From JANXLS01 sp037129555 (GTDB lineage: Bacteria > Planctomycetota > SZUA-567 > H5-PLA8): a stretch of 64,000 nucleotides of DNA. The stretch lies in assembly GCA_037129555.1 (NCBI GenBank), contig JBAXUS010000006.1, forward strand, positions 1 to 64,000. The letters are read 5' to 3'. Under the pieces are notes generated by a model, which ran no database searches, was not told the origin of the DNA, and worked only from the letters and a program-made list of their open reading frames with translations. The position numbers were made by a program, and so were the translations under genes. Positions 56,549-64,000 of the stretch are shown here, in pieces; position 1 is the first letter of the stretch, and every line of letters begins with the position of its first letter.

Positions 56549-57226
56549 ATGCTCGAGAGAGTTTTCCCGGGGTCTGATGCCATGGTTGCTTTTGAAGAGA
56601 CGATGAGACGAGGCGACCGAGCTGCGCTAGCAGCGTTGGGGGAATTTTTTATGGGCGAAGGTAAAGTAAACGAAGCGTTGGATCGAATTTCAAACCGACT
56701 GGAAGAACTCGGCATTCCGTATGTGATCGTCGGAGGAATGGCGATCTTCAAATACGGATATGAACGATCAACCAGCGATGTGGATTTGCTGGTATCAAGC
56801 GATGGCCTCAAGTTGCTTCACGAACGTCTTGACGGGCTTGGGTACATTCCACCTTTTACCGGCAGCAAACATTTGCGCGATACAGTGACGGGAGTCAAAG
56901 TCGAATTTCTCGTCACCGGCGGTTATCCGGGCGATGGCAAACCGAAGCCAGTTTCGTTTCCTGATCCGTCAACGTGTTCGAACATCATCGATGGCATTCG
57001 CTACATCAACCTGCACACGCTGATCGAGTTGAAACTTGCGTCCGGGATGTCAAACATTTCGCGCTTGAAGGATTTGAGCGATGTTCTCGAATTGATCAAG
57101 GCACGCAAACTAGGCGAGGATTTTGCTAACCAATTGAATCCGTATGTTCGCGAAAAATATCTCGAACTTTGCCGCGCGGTTTTGAACGACCCGAATCCGG
57201 GCGAAGGCAATTCGGATTTTCAATAA
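56549..57226 (+). CDS. AbiEii-like nucleotidyltransferase
   Basis: 225 residues (ATG 56579 would remove ten). Pol-beta-like nucleotidyltransferase: VIVGGMAIFKYGYERSTSDVDLLVSSDGLKLLHERL, i.e. the GG and the D-V-D metal motif, then VTGVKVEFLVTGGYPGD, and LHTLIELKLASGMSN with KLASGMSNISRLKDLSDV at the C-terminal helix as in AbiEii/AbiGii-type toxins. Possible role in phage defence or tRNA modification, but the AbiEi antitoxin partner is absent on both sides. Between ruvA and the PVC haem gene. Confidence 0.8.
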   Translation: MLERVFPGSDAMVAFEETMRRGDRAALAALGEFFMGEGKVNEALDRISNRLEELGIPYVIVGGMAIFKYGYERSTSDVDLLVSSDGLKLLHERLDGLGYIPPFTGSKHLRDTVTGVKVEFLVTGGYPGDGKPKPVSFPDPSTCSNIIDGIRYINLHTLIELKLASGMSNISRLKDLSDVLELIKARKLGEDFANQLNPYVREKYLELCRAVLNDPNPGEGNSDFQ

Positions 57227-57245
57227 GGTGTATCACTCGCATAAG

Positions 57246-57269
57246 CATGGAGCAGGGTACTGCTCCATG
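57246..57269. repeat. Perfect palindrome upstream of PVC haem gene
   Basis: CATGGAGCAG (57246-57255), loop GGTA, CTGCTCCATG (57260-57269). No T-tract; repeat-like, possibly an operator for the downstream gene. The DNA to 57405 holds no other gene. Confidence 0.5.
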
Positions 57270-57405
57270 GCACCCGTCACATTCCGTTTTACTCTCTATG
57301 ATATTCTCGAAAAGTTCCCGAAAGCGGGCCGCTCAAGACGGCTCGCGCGGTGTACCTATCGGTGTTCATTGCACTCATTTTTTCTTTCGTATTCCGGGAC
57401 TTGCC

Positions 57406-60400
57406 ATGCGTATTTTTCAGACCGTTTTTGCGTTCTCGTTCATCGCATTGGCTCCGCTTTTCGCGGGCGAAATCACGTTCAATTTTGAGACCGGCGATCT
57501 GCGCGGATGGACTGCTGAAGGCGAGGCGTTCAAGCATCAGCCGACTGAAGGCGACAATGCGAAGTTGCGTGGGCGGCCTGCCAATCCGGAAGGGAAGTTC
57601 TGGATTGGCACGTATGAAGACGCTCCAAAAGGCGGTACGCCGGGAACGATGCAAACCGACAAGCCGACTGGAAAACTTACCTCGGATCTCTTCAAACTCG
57701 ACAAGCCATGGATCTCGTTTCTGATCGGCGGCGGCAACATGATGCAGAAGGAATACGCGTCAATCCAACTCGCGGACGGCAAAGAAATTTTCAGAGCGAC
57801 GGGATTTCAAAACGAGGCGATGAAACGCGTCGCGTTCGACGCGACAAAATTCGTTGGCCAAGACATCCGCATCCAACTCGTCGACACCGATACGGGCCAT
57901 TTCGGGCATATCAATTTCGATGATTTCAAACAGAGCGGCGAACGTCCCAGCAACATCCCCGCCCCGCCGCCGCCGGACACGCGAGCGAATGGTTTGTCGC
58001 CCGCAGATGCCGTCAAAGCGATGACGGTACCGGACGGATTCACAGTGAAACTCGTCGCGTCCGAACCTGAGATTCATCAGCCGGTCGCGTTCTGCTTCGA
58101 TGAGCGCGGGCGGATGTGGCTGCTCGAATCGTACGATTATCCGCGCGGGCAACCGGTCGGAAAAAAGGGCAAGGATCGCATTTTGATTCTGGAAGACACG
58201 ACCGGTTCAGGCAAGGCGGACAAGATCAAAGTCTTCTACGAAGGTTTGAATCTCGCGACGGGACTTGAAGTCGGACACGGCGGCGTGTTCGTCGGGCAGG
58301 CTCCCGATCTACTCTTCATTCCGGATCGAAATCGCGATGATGTTCCGGACGGTGAACCTGAAGTCTTGCTGACCGGATTCGGGCGCAACGATACGCATGA
58401 ATTGTTGAACTCGTTTATCTGGGGCCCAGACGGTTGGCTTTATGGCAATCACGGTGTCTTCGTTCCGTCGAAAGTGCTAGACATCAAATTCACGGCGTGT
58501 GTGTGGCGCTATCATCCGACGACGAAAAAGTTCGAAATCTTCGCTGAGGGCGGAAGTAATCAATGGGGCTTGGATTTCGACGACTATGGCAGCGCGTTCA
58601 TCACCGCATGCGTGATCCCGCATCTTTTTCATATGGTCCCGGGCGGGTTGTACATTCGGCAGGGCGGACAGAATGCGAATCCATATGCGTACGGCGCGAT
58701 TGATACCATCGCGGATCACAGGCATTTCTTGGGCAATCAATGGAACGACACCGACCGGCGCAGCAGCGATTCGTTGGGCGGCGGGCATGCTCACGACGGC
58801 GCGTGTATTTATTTAGGCGATTCGTATCCGCCGGAATATCGCAACACGATATTGATGGGCAACATCCACGGCAACCGCATCAACCGCGACATTCTGGTTC
58901 ACAACAAATCCAGCTACATCGGGAAGCACGGCCCGGACTTTTTGCTCTCGAACGATAAGTGGTTCATGCCATCGGGCGAACGCATGGGCCCGGACGGCAG
59001 CGTCTTTATTTCGGACTGGTACGACAAACAGCACTGCCACAGCAACAACACCGAAATCTGGGACCGCACGAACGGTCGCTTGTACAAAGTCGAATACAAA
59101 GGCACGAAATTTCCCGGCGCGTTTGATCTCGCAAAGCTCACGACACCGGAACTCGTCGCGATGCAAAAAGACCGCAACGATTGGAAAGTGCGGCAAGCTC
59201 GGCGCATCCTGACTGAGCGCAAAGCCACCGACGCGATCCCAGCGCTGCAGGAAATCGCGCTGCACGGCGAGACTCAGGAGATCTGCTTGCGGGGGTTGTG
59301 GGCGCTGTATTGCTTGGGGGGATTTGACCCAGATTTTGCTCACAGTGCTCTGAAATCGCAGCATCCATTTGTCCGCGCGTGGAGTGTTCGTTTTATTGGT
59401 GAATCACGCATGATATGGCCATGGTCGTCCGGATTTACGGTAATGCAAGCTGCCGCCAACGATAAATCGCCTGAGGTACGTTCTCAGGTTTTTTCCGCTC
59501 TTTTGGCAAATGAACCCAATCAAATTTTTGAGAGCTCTTATGCGCGATTGTATTCGCACGATGAGGACGTGAGCGATGCAAACATTCCTCTCCTTAGTTG
59601 GCTGGTGTTCGAGCGGCAATTTGCCGGAAATGAAACCGCCGGTCTTAACATGCTGAAGAGTTGCCCGAATTCGAAATTGATGACCGATTACATCGCTCCG
59701 CGTTTCGCTCGGAAATTGCTCGCGACGCAGAAAATCGAGAACCTGGCGCTGGCGATTCAATTCTATGACGAATCCAAAGAACCAGCCCGCCGCGCGGCGA
59801 TCATGGACGGCATTCAACTTGGCTTGAAAGGCCGGGGCAAAGTCACGCCACCGCCGAATTGGCCAGCAGTGTACGCGTCGGCTCAGCAGCGCAACGATGC
59901 AGATGAATTGAAGAAACTGAAATTGATCGCGGCTCAATTTGGTGATGCCGCGAGTCTCGCGGACGCGATGAAGAACGCCGCAAATCCGAAGCGTCCTGTC
60001 GCTGAGCGAGTCGAAGCGCTGAAGCTGCTTGCCTCATCCAAAGCGCCCGGCGCGGAGAAACTTTGCTTCGACTTGATCGACGGCAAGAACGGCGAAGAGA
60101 TCAAACGCGAAGCGATTCGCGGGCTGGGAAGTTTCAGTTCCATCGACAACGCGAAGGGCTTGATCGAGCGCTGGAAGTCCTTCGATGTTGCCGCCAAGGT
60201 TGATACGCTCGACGTGTTGTGCTCACGCGCGGATTTTGCGTCGGCGCTGTTGGACGCGTGTGCGGCGAATTCAATTGCTCGGACAGAGATCGGAGCGGCG
60301 GCAGTGCGGCGTATGCGCGAGTTGAAAGACGACGCGTTGAACACGAAGATCGAGACCGCTTGGGGCCGCGTCCGCGAACGTGCTCCAGACGAAATCAAGG

Positions 60401-60849
60401 CGCAGATCGAGAAGTATCGCGCGGTCGTGAAAGACGGTGCAGGCGACGCGAAGATGGGCGCGGCGATTTTCGAAAAGACGTGCATGCCGTGCCACGCGAT
60501 CTTCGCCAAAGGCAACCACGTCGGCCCGGAATTGACCGGCTCAAATCGCAAGGACATCAACTATCTTCTGGAGAACATCGTCGATCCGAACGCGGTCGTT
60601 GGAGCGCCTTACAACGTCTGGTCGATCAAGAAAAAAGACGGCATTGTGCTCAGCGGTCTCATCGCCGAACAGGACGAAAAAACGGTGACGCTCAAGAGCG
60701 AAAACGACAAGCGCGAAGTGATTCAGCGCGAAGACATTTCGAAGATGACCGACCAGAAAAAGTCGATGATGCCCGAAGGACTGCCGGACACGCTGAAGCC
60801 GCAGGAGTTCCGGGACCTCGTCAAGTTTTTGCAGGGTGATGGGTGGTGA
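57406..60849 (+). CDS. PVC-type CxxCH haem/dehydrogenase protein
   Basis: 1147 residues from ATG 57406 (the frame is open back to 57169, but the segment there overlaps the previous gene). Signal peptide MRIFQTVFAFSFIALAPLFAG. Order: a carbohydrate-binding-like jelly roll (about 20-175), a PVC membrane-bound dehydrogenase-type propeller (about 190-600; GFTVKLVASEPEIHQPVAFCFDERGRMWLLESYDYP, GNHGVFVPSKVLDI), HEAT-like helical repeats (about 600-990), and a C-terminal cytochrome c domain with CMPCH at Cys1026-His1030 and MMPEGL for the distal Met. Expected in the periplasm. Very characteristic of planctomycetes. Substrate unknown. Confidence 0.92.
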   Translation: MRIFQTVFAFSFIALAPLFAGEITFNFETGDLRGWTAEGEAFKHQPTEGDNAKLRGRPANPEGKFWIGTYEDAPKGGTPGTMQTDKPTGKLTSDLFKLDKPWISFLIGGGNMMQKEYASIQLADGKEIFRATGFQNEAMKRVAFDATKFVGQDIRIQLVDTDTGHFGHINFDDFKQSGERPSNIPAPPPPDTRANGLSPADAVKAMTVPDGFTVKLVASEPEIHQPVAFCFDERGRMWLLESYDYPRGQPVGKKGKDRILILEDTTGSGKADKIKVFYEGLNLATGLEVGHGGVFVGQAPDLLFIPDRNRDDVPDGEPEVLLTGFGRNDTHELLNSFIWGPDGWLYGNHGVFVPSKVLDIKFTACVWRYHPTTKKFEIFAEGGSNQWGLDFDDYGSAFITACVIPHLFHMVPGGLYIRQGGQNANPYAYGAIDTIADHRHFLGNQWNDTDRRSSDSLGGGHAHDGACIYLGDSYPPEYRNTILMGNIHGNRINRDILVHNKSSYIGKHGPDFLLSNDKWFMPSGERMGPDGSVFISDWYDKQHCHSNNTEIWDRTNGRLYKVEYKGTKFPGAFDLAKLTTPELVAMQKDRNDWKVRQARRILTERKATDAIPALQEIALHGETQEICLRGLWALYCLGGFDPDFAHSALKSQHPFVRAWSVRFIGESRMIWPWSSGFTVMQAAANDKSPEVRSQVFSALLANEPNQIFESSYARLYSHDEDVSDANIPLLSWLVFERQFAGNETAGLNMLKSCPNSKLMTDYIAPRFARKLLATQKIENLALAIQFYDESKEPARRAAIMDGIQLGLKGRGKVTPPPNWPAVYASAQQRNDADELKKLKLIAAQFGDAASLADAMKNAANPKRPVAERVEALKLLASSKAPGAEKLCFDLIDGKNGEEIKREAIRGLGSFSSIDNAKGLIERWKSFDVAAKVDTLDVLCSRADFASALLDACAANSIARTEIGAAAVRRMRELKDDALNTKIETAWGRVRERAPDEIKAQIEKYRAVVKDGAGDAKMGAAIFEKTCMPCHAIFAKGNHVGPELTGSNRKDINYLLENIVDPNAVVGAPYNVWSIKKKDGIVLSGLIAEQDEKTVTLKSENDKREVIQREDISKMTDQKKSMMPEGLPDTLKPQEFRDLVKFLQGDGW

Positions 60850-60881
60850 TCAGCGCGCGCAGTACCAAATCAAGCGACAGC

Positions 60882-60910
60882 AGGACGGTCTAAAAGCCCG
60901 TCCTACTTTT
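60882..60910 (+). terminator. Palindrome after PVC haem gene
   Basis: AGGACGGTC-TAAAA-GCCCGTCCT followed by ACTTTTGG; a near copy of the palindrome at 16944-16964 with one mismatch. May serve as a terminator. Confidence 0.45.
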
Positions 60911-61001
60911 GGGGACGAACTTTGAAAACCGGGGGGCTTCGTTTATACTCGTAGCGTTCGTGTTAGATTGAAACCGAAACTTGATTACGGAAAGACACGC
61001 T

Positions 61002-62564
61002 ATGCCCTCGATTCCTCCCCGCAAAGGTCCCGTTATGCTGGTCGTCATGGACGGCTGGGGCTTGCGCGCGACTGCGGACCACAACGCGGTGCGGATGGCC
61101 AAGACGCCGGTGTATAACTCGCTCGTGTCCACGTGCCCTTATACGACGTTGATCACCTGCGGAACCGATGTGGGGCTGCCCAAGGGGTTGATGGGCAACA
61201 GCGAAGTTGGGCATTTGAATCTTGGGGCCGGGCGCGTGGTGTGGCAGGATTTGATGGAGGTCGCTCAAGCGGTCGCCGATGGATCGTTCGATACCAATCC
61301 CGCCGTCGTCGCGGCGATTGAACACGTTAAGAAAAACAATTCGAAGTTACATCTGTTTGGATTGATCTCCGGCGCGCGTGTGCATTCGCTCGACGAAGCT
61401 TATTTCGCGTTCGTCCGATTGTGTGCGAAACACGAGCTGCGCAAAGATCGGTTGGTGTTTCATATTTTCACTGACGGGCGCGACACGGGGCCGAAGACGG
61501 GCGCGGCGTGGACCGATGAATTGCAACGCAAACTCGATTTGTACGACACCGGCATCATCGCATCCGTGACCGGGCGCTACTATGGTATGGACCGCGACAA
61601 GCGCTGGGAGCGCGTTGAAAAAGCGTGGAAGGCGATGGTCGATGGTGTCGGCGAACACACCGCCACGAGTGCTGCCGAAGCGATTGAAAAAGCTTACGCG
61701 CGCGGAGAGACTGACGAGTTCATCGGCGCGACTGTGATTGTTGGCGACGATGGAAAACCGCTCGCGACGATTCAAGACGGTGACGCGGTTTTCAGCTTCA
61801 ATCACCGCAGCGACCGTCCGCGCGAATTGTGCGAATGTTTGTTGAACAAGGATTTCAAAGGCTTCGAACGCAAGCACGTTCCGAACGTGATGCTCAGCAC
61901 GATGACCGATTACCGCGCGGGATTTCCAGTGCCGGTTGCGTTCGCCAGCAAGGATTTGGAAGGGACACTCGGCGAAGTGGTTTCGGCGGCGGGATTGACG
62001 CAGTTGCGCATGGCTGAAACGGAGAAATATCCACACGTCACGTTCTTCTTTTCGGGCGGACGCGAGAAGCCGTACACGGGCGAAGAGCGCAGCATGGCCG
62101 CGTCGCCGAAAGTTGCGACGTATGATTTGCAGCCTGAAATGAGCGCGCCGGAGTTGACCGAAAAAGCGCTCGCGGCGATCCGCTCGAAGAAGTTCGATTT
62201 GATCGTGTTGAACTTCGCGAACGGTGACATGGTCGGACACACAGGCGTTGAAAGCGCGGCGATCAAAGCGGTCGAAGAAGTCGATAAACAAGTGGGCCGG
62301 ATTGTTGAAGCGATTCGTGAAGTTCACGGCGACGTGCTCGTTACCGCGGACCACGGCAATTGCGAACAGATGTGGGACTACGGCACGAACAGCCCGCACA
62401 CGGCGCACACGACTAATGACGTGCCGTGTTATCTGGTCAGCGAGCGATTCGGGAATGCGAAATTGAATCACGGTCGCTTGGCCGATGTGGCGCCGACGCT
62501 TTTGTTCTTGTTGGGCGTTGCGCAGCCGCCGCAGATGACGGGGAAGAATATTGTTGTGGTTTAG
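61002..62564 (+). CDS. gpmI: 2,3-bisphosphoglycerate-independent phosphoglycerate mutase
   Basis: 520 residues from ATG 61002 (TTG 60981 would add seven). Alkaline-phosphatase superfamily, cytoplasmic; interconverts 2- and 3-phosphoglycerate. Metal and catalytic motifs: VVMDGWGLR, GNSEVGHLNLGAGR (catalytic Ser), LFGLISGARVHS, HIFTDGRDTGPKTG, FNHRSDRPRELCECL, NFANGDMVGHTG, and VTADHGNCEQMWD. Length fits the family of about 510-530. Confidence 0.96.
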   Translation: MPSIPPRKGPVMLVVMDGWGLRATADHNAVRMAKTPVYNSLVSTCPYTTLITCGTDVGLPKGLMGNSEVGHLNLGAGRVVWQDLMEVAQAVADGSFDTNPAVVAAIEHVKKNNSKLHLFGLISGARVHSLDEAYFAFVRLCAKHELRKDRLVFHIFTDGRDTGPKTGAAWTDELQRKLDLYDTGIIASVTGRYYGMDRDKRWERVEKAWKAMVDGVGEHTATSAAEAIEKAYARGETDEFIGATVIVGDDGKPLATIQDGDAVFSFNHRSDRPRELCECLLNKDFKGFERKHVPNVMLSTMTDYRAGFPVPVAFASKDLEGTLGEVVSAAGLTQLRMAETEKYPHVTFFFSGGREKPYTGEERSMAASPKVATYDLQPEMSAPELTEKALAAIRSKKFDLIVLNFANGDMVGHTGVESAAIKAVEEVDKQVGRIVEAIREVHGDVLVTADHGNCEQMWDYGTNSPHTAHTTNDVPCYLVSERFGNAKLNHGRLADVAPTLLFLLGVAQPPQMTGKNIVVV

Positions 62565-62653
62565 ACGTGAAGTCGTACTCGATCAGGAACGTCTTAAAGA
62601 GATTGAGTTGAATTGCGAACGGAAAGAGTGAATCACTCGGAGAGGTTTGAAAA

Positions 62654-63547
62654 ATGCTTCCCATCGACCTGACTGGAAAACGGGCGTTTGTTGCGGGTGT
62701 GGCGGATGACAACGGCTACGGCTGGGCCATCGCGAAGGCGTTGCACCAGGCCGGTGCGACGGTTTGCGTTGGGACGTGGCCGCCAGTGTTCGGGCTTTTT
62801 ACGAAGAGCTTGGAGCGCAATAAATTTGCGGACAACATTGAGTATCCCGGCGGGAAGTTGAGCTTCGAAAAGATTTATCCGCTCGATGCGGTTTACGATG
62901 TCGCGGAAGACGTTCCGCCGGAAGTGCGCAATGATAAGCGTTACATTGAATTGGCGAATTACACGATTCAGGAATGCGCGGCGCAGCTCGTGAAGGACTT
63001 CGGTGAAAAGCCGCTCGACATTCTCGTGCACAGTCTCGCGAACGGTCCGGAAGTCAAGAATCCGTTGCTGGAAACGTCACGTAAAGGGTACCTCGCAGCG
63101 GTGAGCGCAAGCGCGTATTCGATGGTCGCTCTGGTCCAGCGTTTTGGTCCGTTGATGCGCCCGAACAGCGCGGCGGTTTCGCTGACATATTTGGCGTCCG
63201 AGCGCACGATTCCGGGATACGGCGGCGGCATGAGTTCGGCGAAAGCGGCGCTCGAAAGCGATACACACACGCTCGCGTTTGAAGCCGGGCGCAAGTGGGA
63301 CATGCGCGTCAATTGTATCTCCGCAGGACCGTTGCCGAGCCGCGCGGCAAAGGCCATCGGCACGATTGAAAAGATGGTCAGTTATTACAAGCTCAATTCG
63401 GCTCGAACAGAAGTCATGAAAGCCGATGAAATCGGAACGCTCGCCGCTTTCCTGTGTTCGCCGCTGGCCACGTCGGTAACGGGTGCACTGATTCACGCGG
63501 ATCATGGTTTCCACAGCATGGCGATGCCGGTGGATGTGCCGCTGTAA
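62654..63547 (+). CDS. fabI: Enoyl-ACP reductase FabI, plastid/Chlamydia type
   Basis: 297 residues. NADH-dependent reductase of trans-2-enoyl-ACP. N-terminal LTGKRAFVAGVADDNGYGWAIAKAL with a long insert (about residues 55-105) before the catalytic region; LASERTIPGYGGGMSSAKAALES contains the Tyr and Lys at an eight-residue interval as in plant plastid and Chlamydia ENR rather than E. coli; VNCISAGPLPSRAAKAIG follows. A hairpin lies after the stop. Confidence 0.94.
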   Translation: MLPIDLTGKRAFVAGVADDNGYGWAIAKALHQAGATVCVGTWPPVFGLFTKSLERNKFADNIEYPGGKLSFEKIYPLDAVYDVAEDVPPEVRNDKRYIELANYTIQECAAQLVKDFGEKPLDILVHSLANGPEVKNPLLETSRKGYLAAVSASAYSMVALVQRFGPLMRPNSAAVSLTYLASERTIPGYGGGMSSAKAALESDTHTLAFEAGRKWDMRVNCISAGPLPSRAAKAIGTIEKMVSYYKLNSARTEVMKADEIGTLAAFLCSPLATSVTGALIHADHGFHSMAMPVDVPL

Positions 63548-63564
63548 ATTTTGTAACGCACGGC

Positions 63565-63601
63565 GTCCCGCCTGCTCGTTTCTGAAACAAGCAGGCGGGA
63601 C
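63565..63601 (+). terminator. Long hairpin after fabI
   Basis: GTCCCGCCTGCTCGTTTC (63565-63582) and GAAACAAGCAGGCGGGAC (63584-63601), 18 bp with one mismatch and a one-base loop. No T-run follows; related GCGTCCCACCTGCGGTAC is at 29701-29716. It may be a repeat as well as a terminator. Confidence 0.6.
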
Positions 63602-63715
63602 ACCTGTGGTACAATGAGAACGTGAAATCCTTGTTTACTTTCTGTGAAAGCGGTGCACACTAGCGATTTGAACAGCGGCGTTTGTGCCGGGCTGCAGAGA
63701 GTGTTGAGAGGTTTT

Positions 63716-64000
63716 ATGCGCACACTAGCTTCATCGACTTGCGCCGTGCTGATGGTGTTCGCGGCGTTGTGCGCGGCAGAACCGCCTACGAAAGATGCGC
63801 CTGATAAGAGCGCTGAGGCTGCTGCGATCGATGCCGATCCCGACATCGCGCTGGCGTTCCGTATGGAGCGCGCGTTTCAAAAACTAGCCAAGCGCGTCGC
63901 ACCGTGCGTGGTGAGTCTTCAAGTCACTCCAAAATTAAGAGACTGGCACGATGAATTGCATCGCATGAGCGAGCGGCTGGGACCGTCGTCGCCGGATCGG
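63716..64000 (+). CDS. HtrA/Deg-like serine protease, N-terminal fragment
   Basis: 95 codons, open to the window edge. Begins MRTLASSTCAVLMVFAALCAAEP, a signal peptide with cleavage near residue 21, then an Asp/Ala-rich stretch and FRMERAFQKLAKRVAPCVVSLQV, the usual opening of the trypsin-like domain (VAPxVVxI). Catalytic His, Asp and Ser lie beyond the window, so the assignment rests on this one segment. Confidence 0.6.
   Translation, partial: MRTLASSTCAVLMVFAALCAAEPPTKDAPDKSAEAAAIDADPDIALAFRMERAFQKLAKRVAPCVVSLQVTPKLRDWHDELHRMSERLGPSSPDR

Noticed and set aside
57169..57405. N-terminal extension of the PVC haem protein
   Set aside because: Overlaps the end of the nucleotidyltransferase gene and precedes a clear signal peptide at 57406.

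Overview
The window looks like a stretch of chromosome from a free-living member of the Planctomycetota (PVC superphylum). This is inferred from marker families, not from a database match: a DUF1549/DUF1553 protein followed by a Tat-exported DUF1501 protein (2425-5838), a very large PVC-type CxxCH haem protein (57406-60849), secreted LamG-like, FG-GAP and Ig-like proteins, a plastid/Chlamydia-type FabI (62654-63547), and a ThiD2-ThiE fusion. Genes sit on both strands in short operons. I saw no rRNA, tRNA, CRISPR array, insertion sequence or prophage. The window opens with an intact murJ and ends inside a trypsin-like (HtrA/Deg) protease gene.

Layout. 1-7.7 kb: lipid II flippase MurJ, the DUF1549/DUF1501 pair, two small soluble genes (one HicB-like) and a secreted LamG-like protein. 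7.7-14.8 kb: CBS/DRTGG-type Mn pyrophosphatase, leucyl-tRNA synthetase, a phosphatase-like protein without its catalytic Cys, and a periplasmic rhodanese. 14.8-24.5 kb: a repeat-module secreted protein, housekeeping enzymes (class IV aminotransferase, RsmI, PNPOx-like, FabG-like SDR, site-2 protease, enoyl-CoA hydratase), a NYN-domain protein, ThiE, and a 59-residue membrane protein. 24.6-33 kb: exported or anchored proteins of unknown role, a MoxR ATPase and a Tat-exported metallophosphoesterase. 33-38.5 kb: a minus-strand cassette made of an MglA-like GTPase with a C-terminal membrane tail, a roadblock protein and a 1142-residue DUF4388/TPR/PEGA/PQQ membrane protein. 38.7-48 kb: PrmC, SDR, XerC-like recombinase, TruD, aldehyde dehydrogenase, CPBP-like protein, isocitrate/isopropylmalate-type dehydrogenase and a sugar-nucleotide epimerase. 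48.5-53.4 kb: a response regulator, then a tight operon of ketosynthase, acyl carrier protein, HEPN protein, unknown partner, FKBP and CrtI-like flavoprotein. 53.5-64 kb: ribosomal protein L28, an FG-GAP protein, RuvA, an AbiEii-like nucleotidyltransferase, the PVC CxxCH protein, GpmI, FabI and the truncated protease.

The two most interesting units are the MglA/roadblock/DUF4388 cassette, which looks like a membrane-tethered polarity or signalling module, and the lipid-type operon (ketosynthase, ACP, desaturase-like flavoprotein), which carries a translationally coupled HEPN + unknown-partner pair in its middle. Intergenic DNA is rich in short palindromic repeats of several families. One of them (18771-18846 and twice in 29761-29915) has an internal hairpin whose two arms changed together, so pairing was kept.
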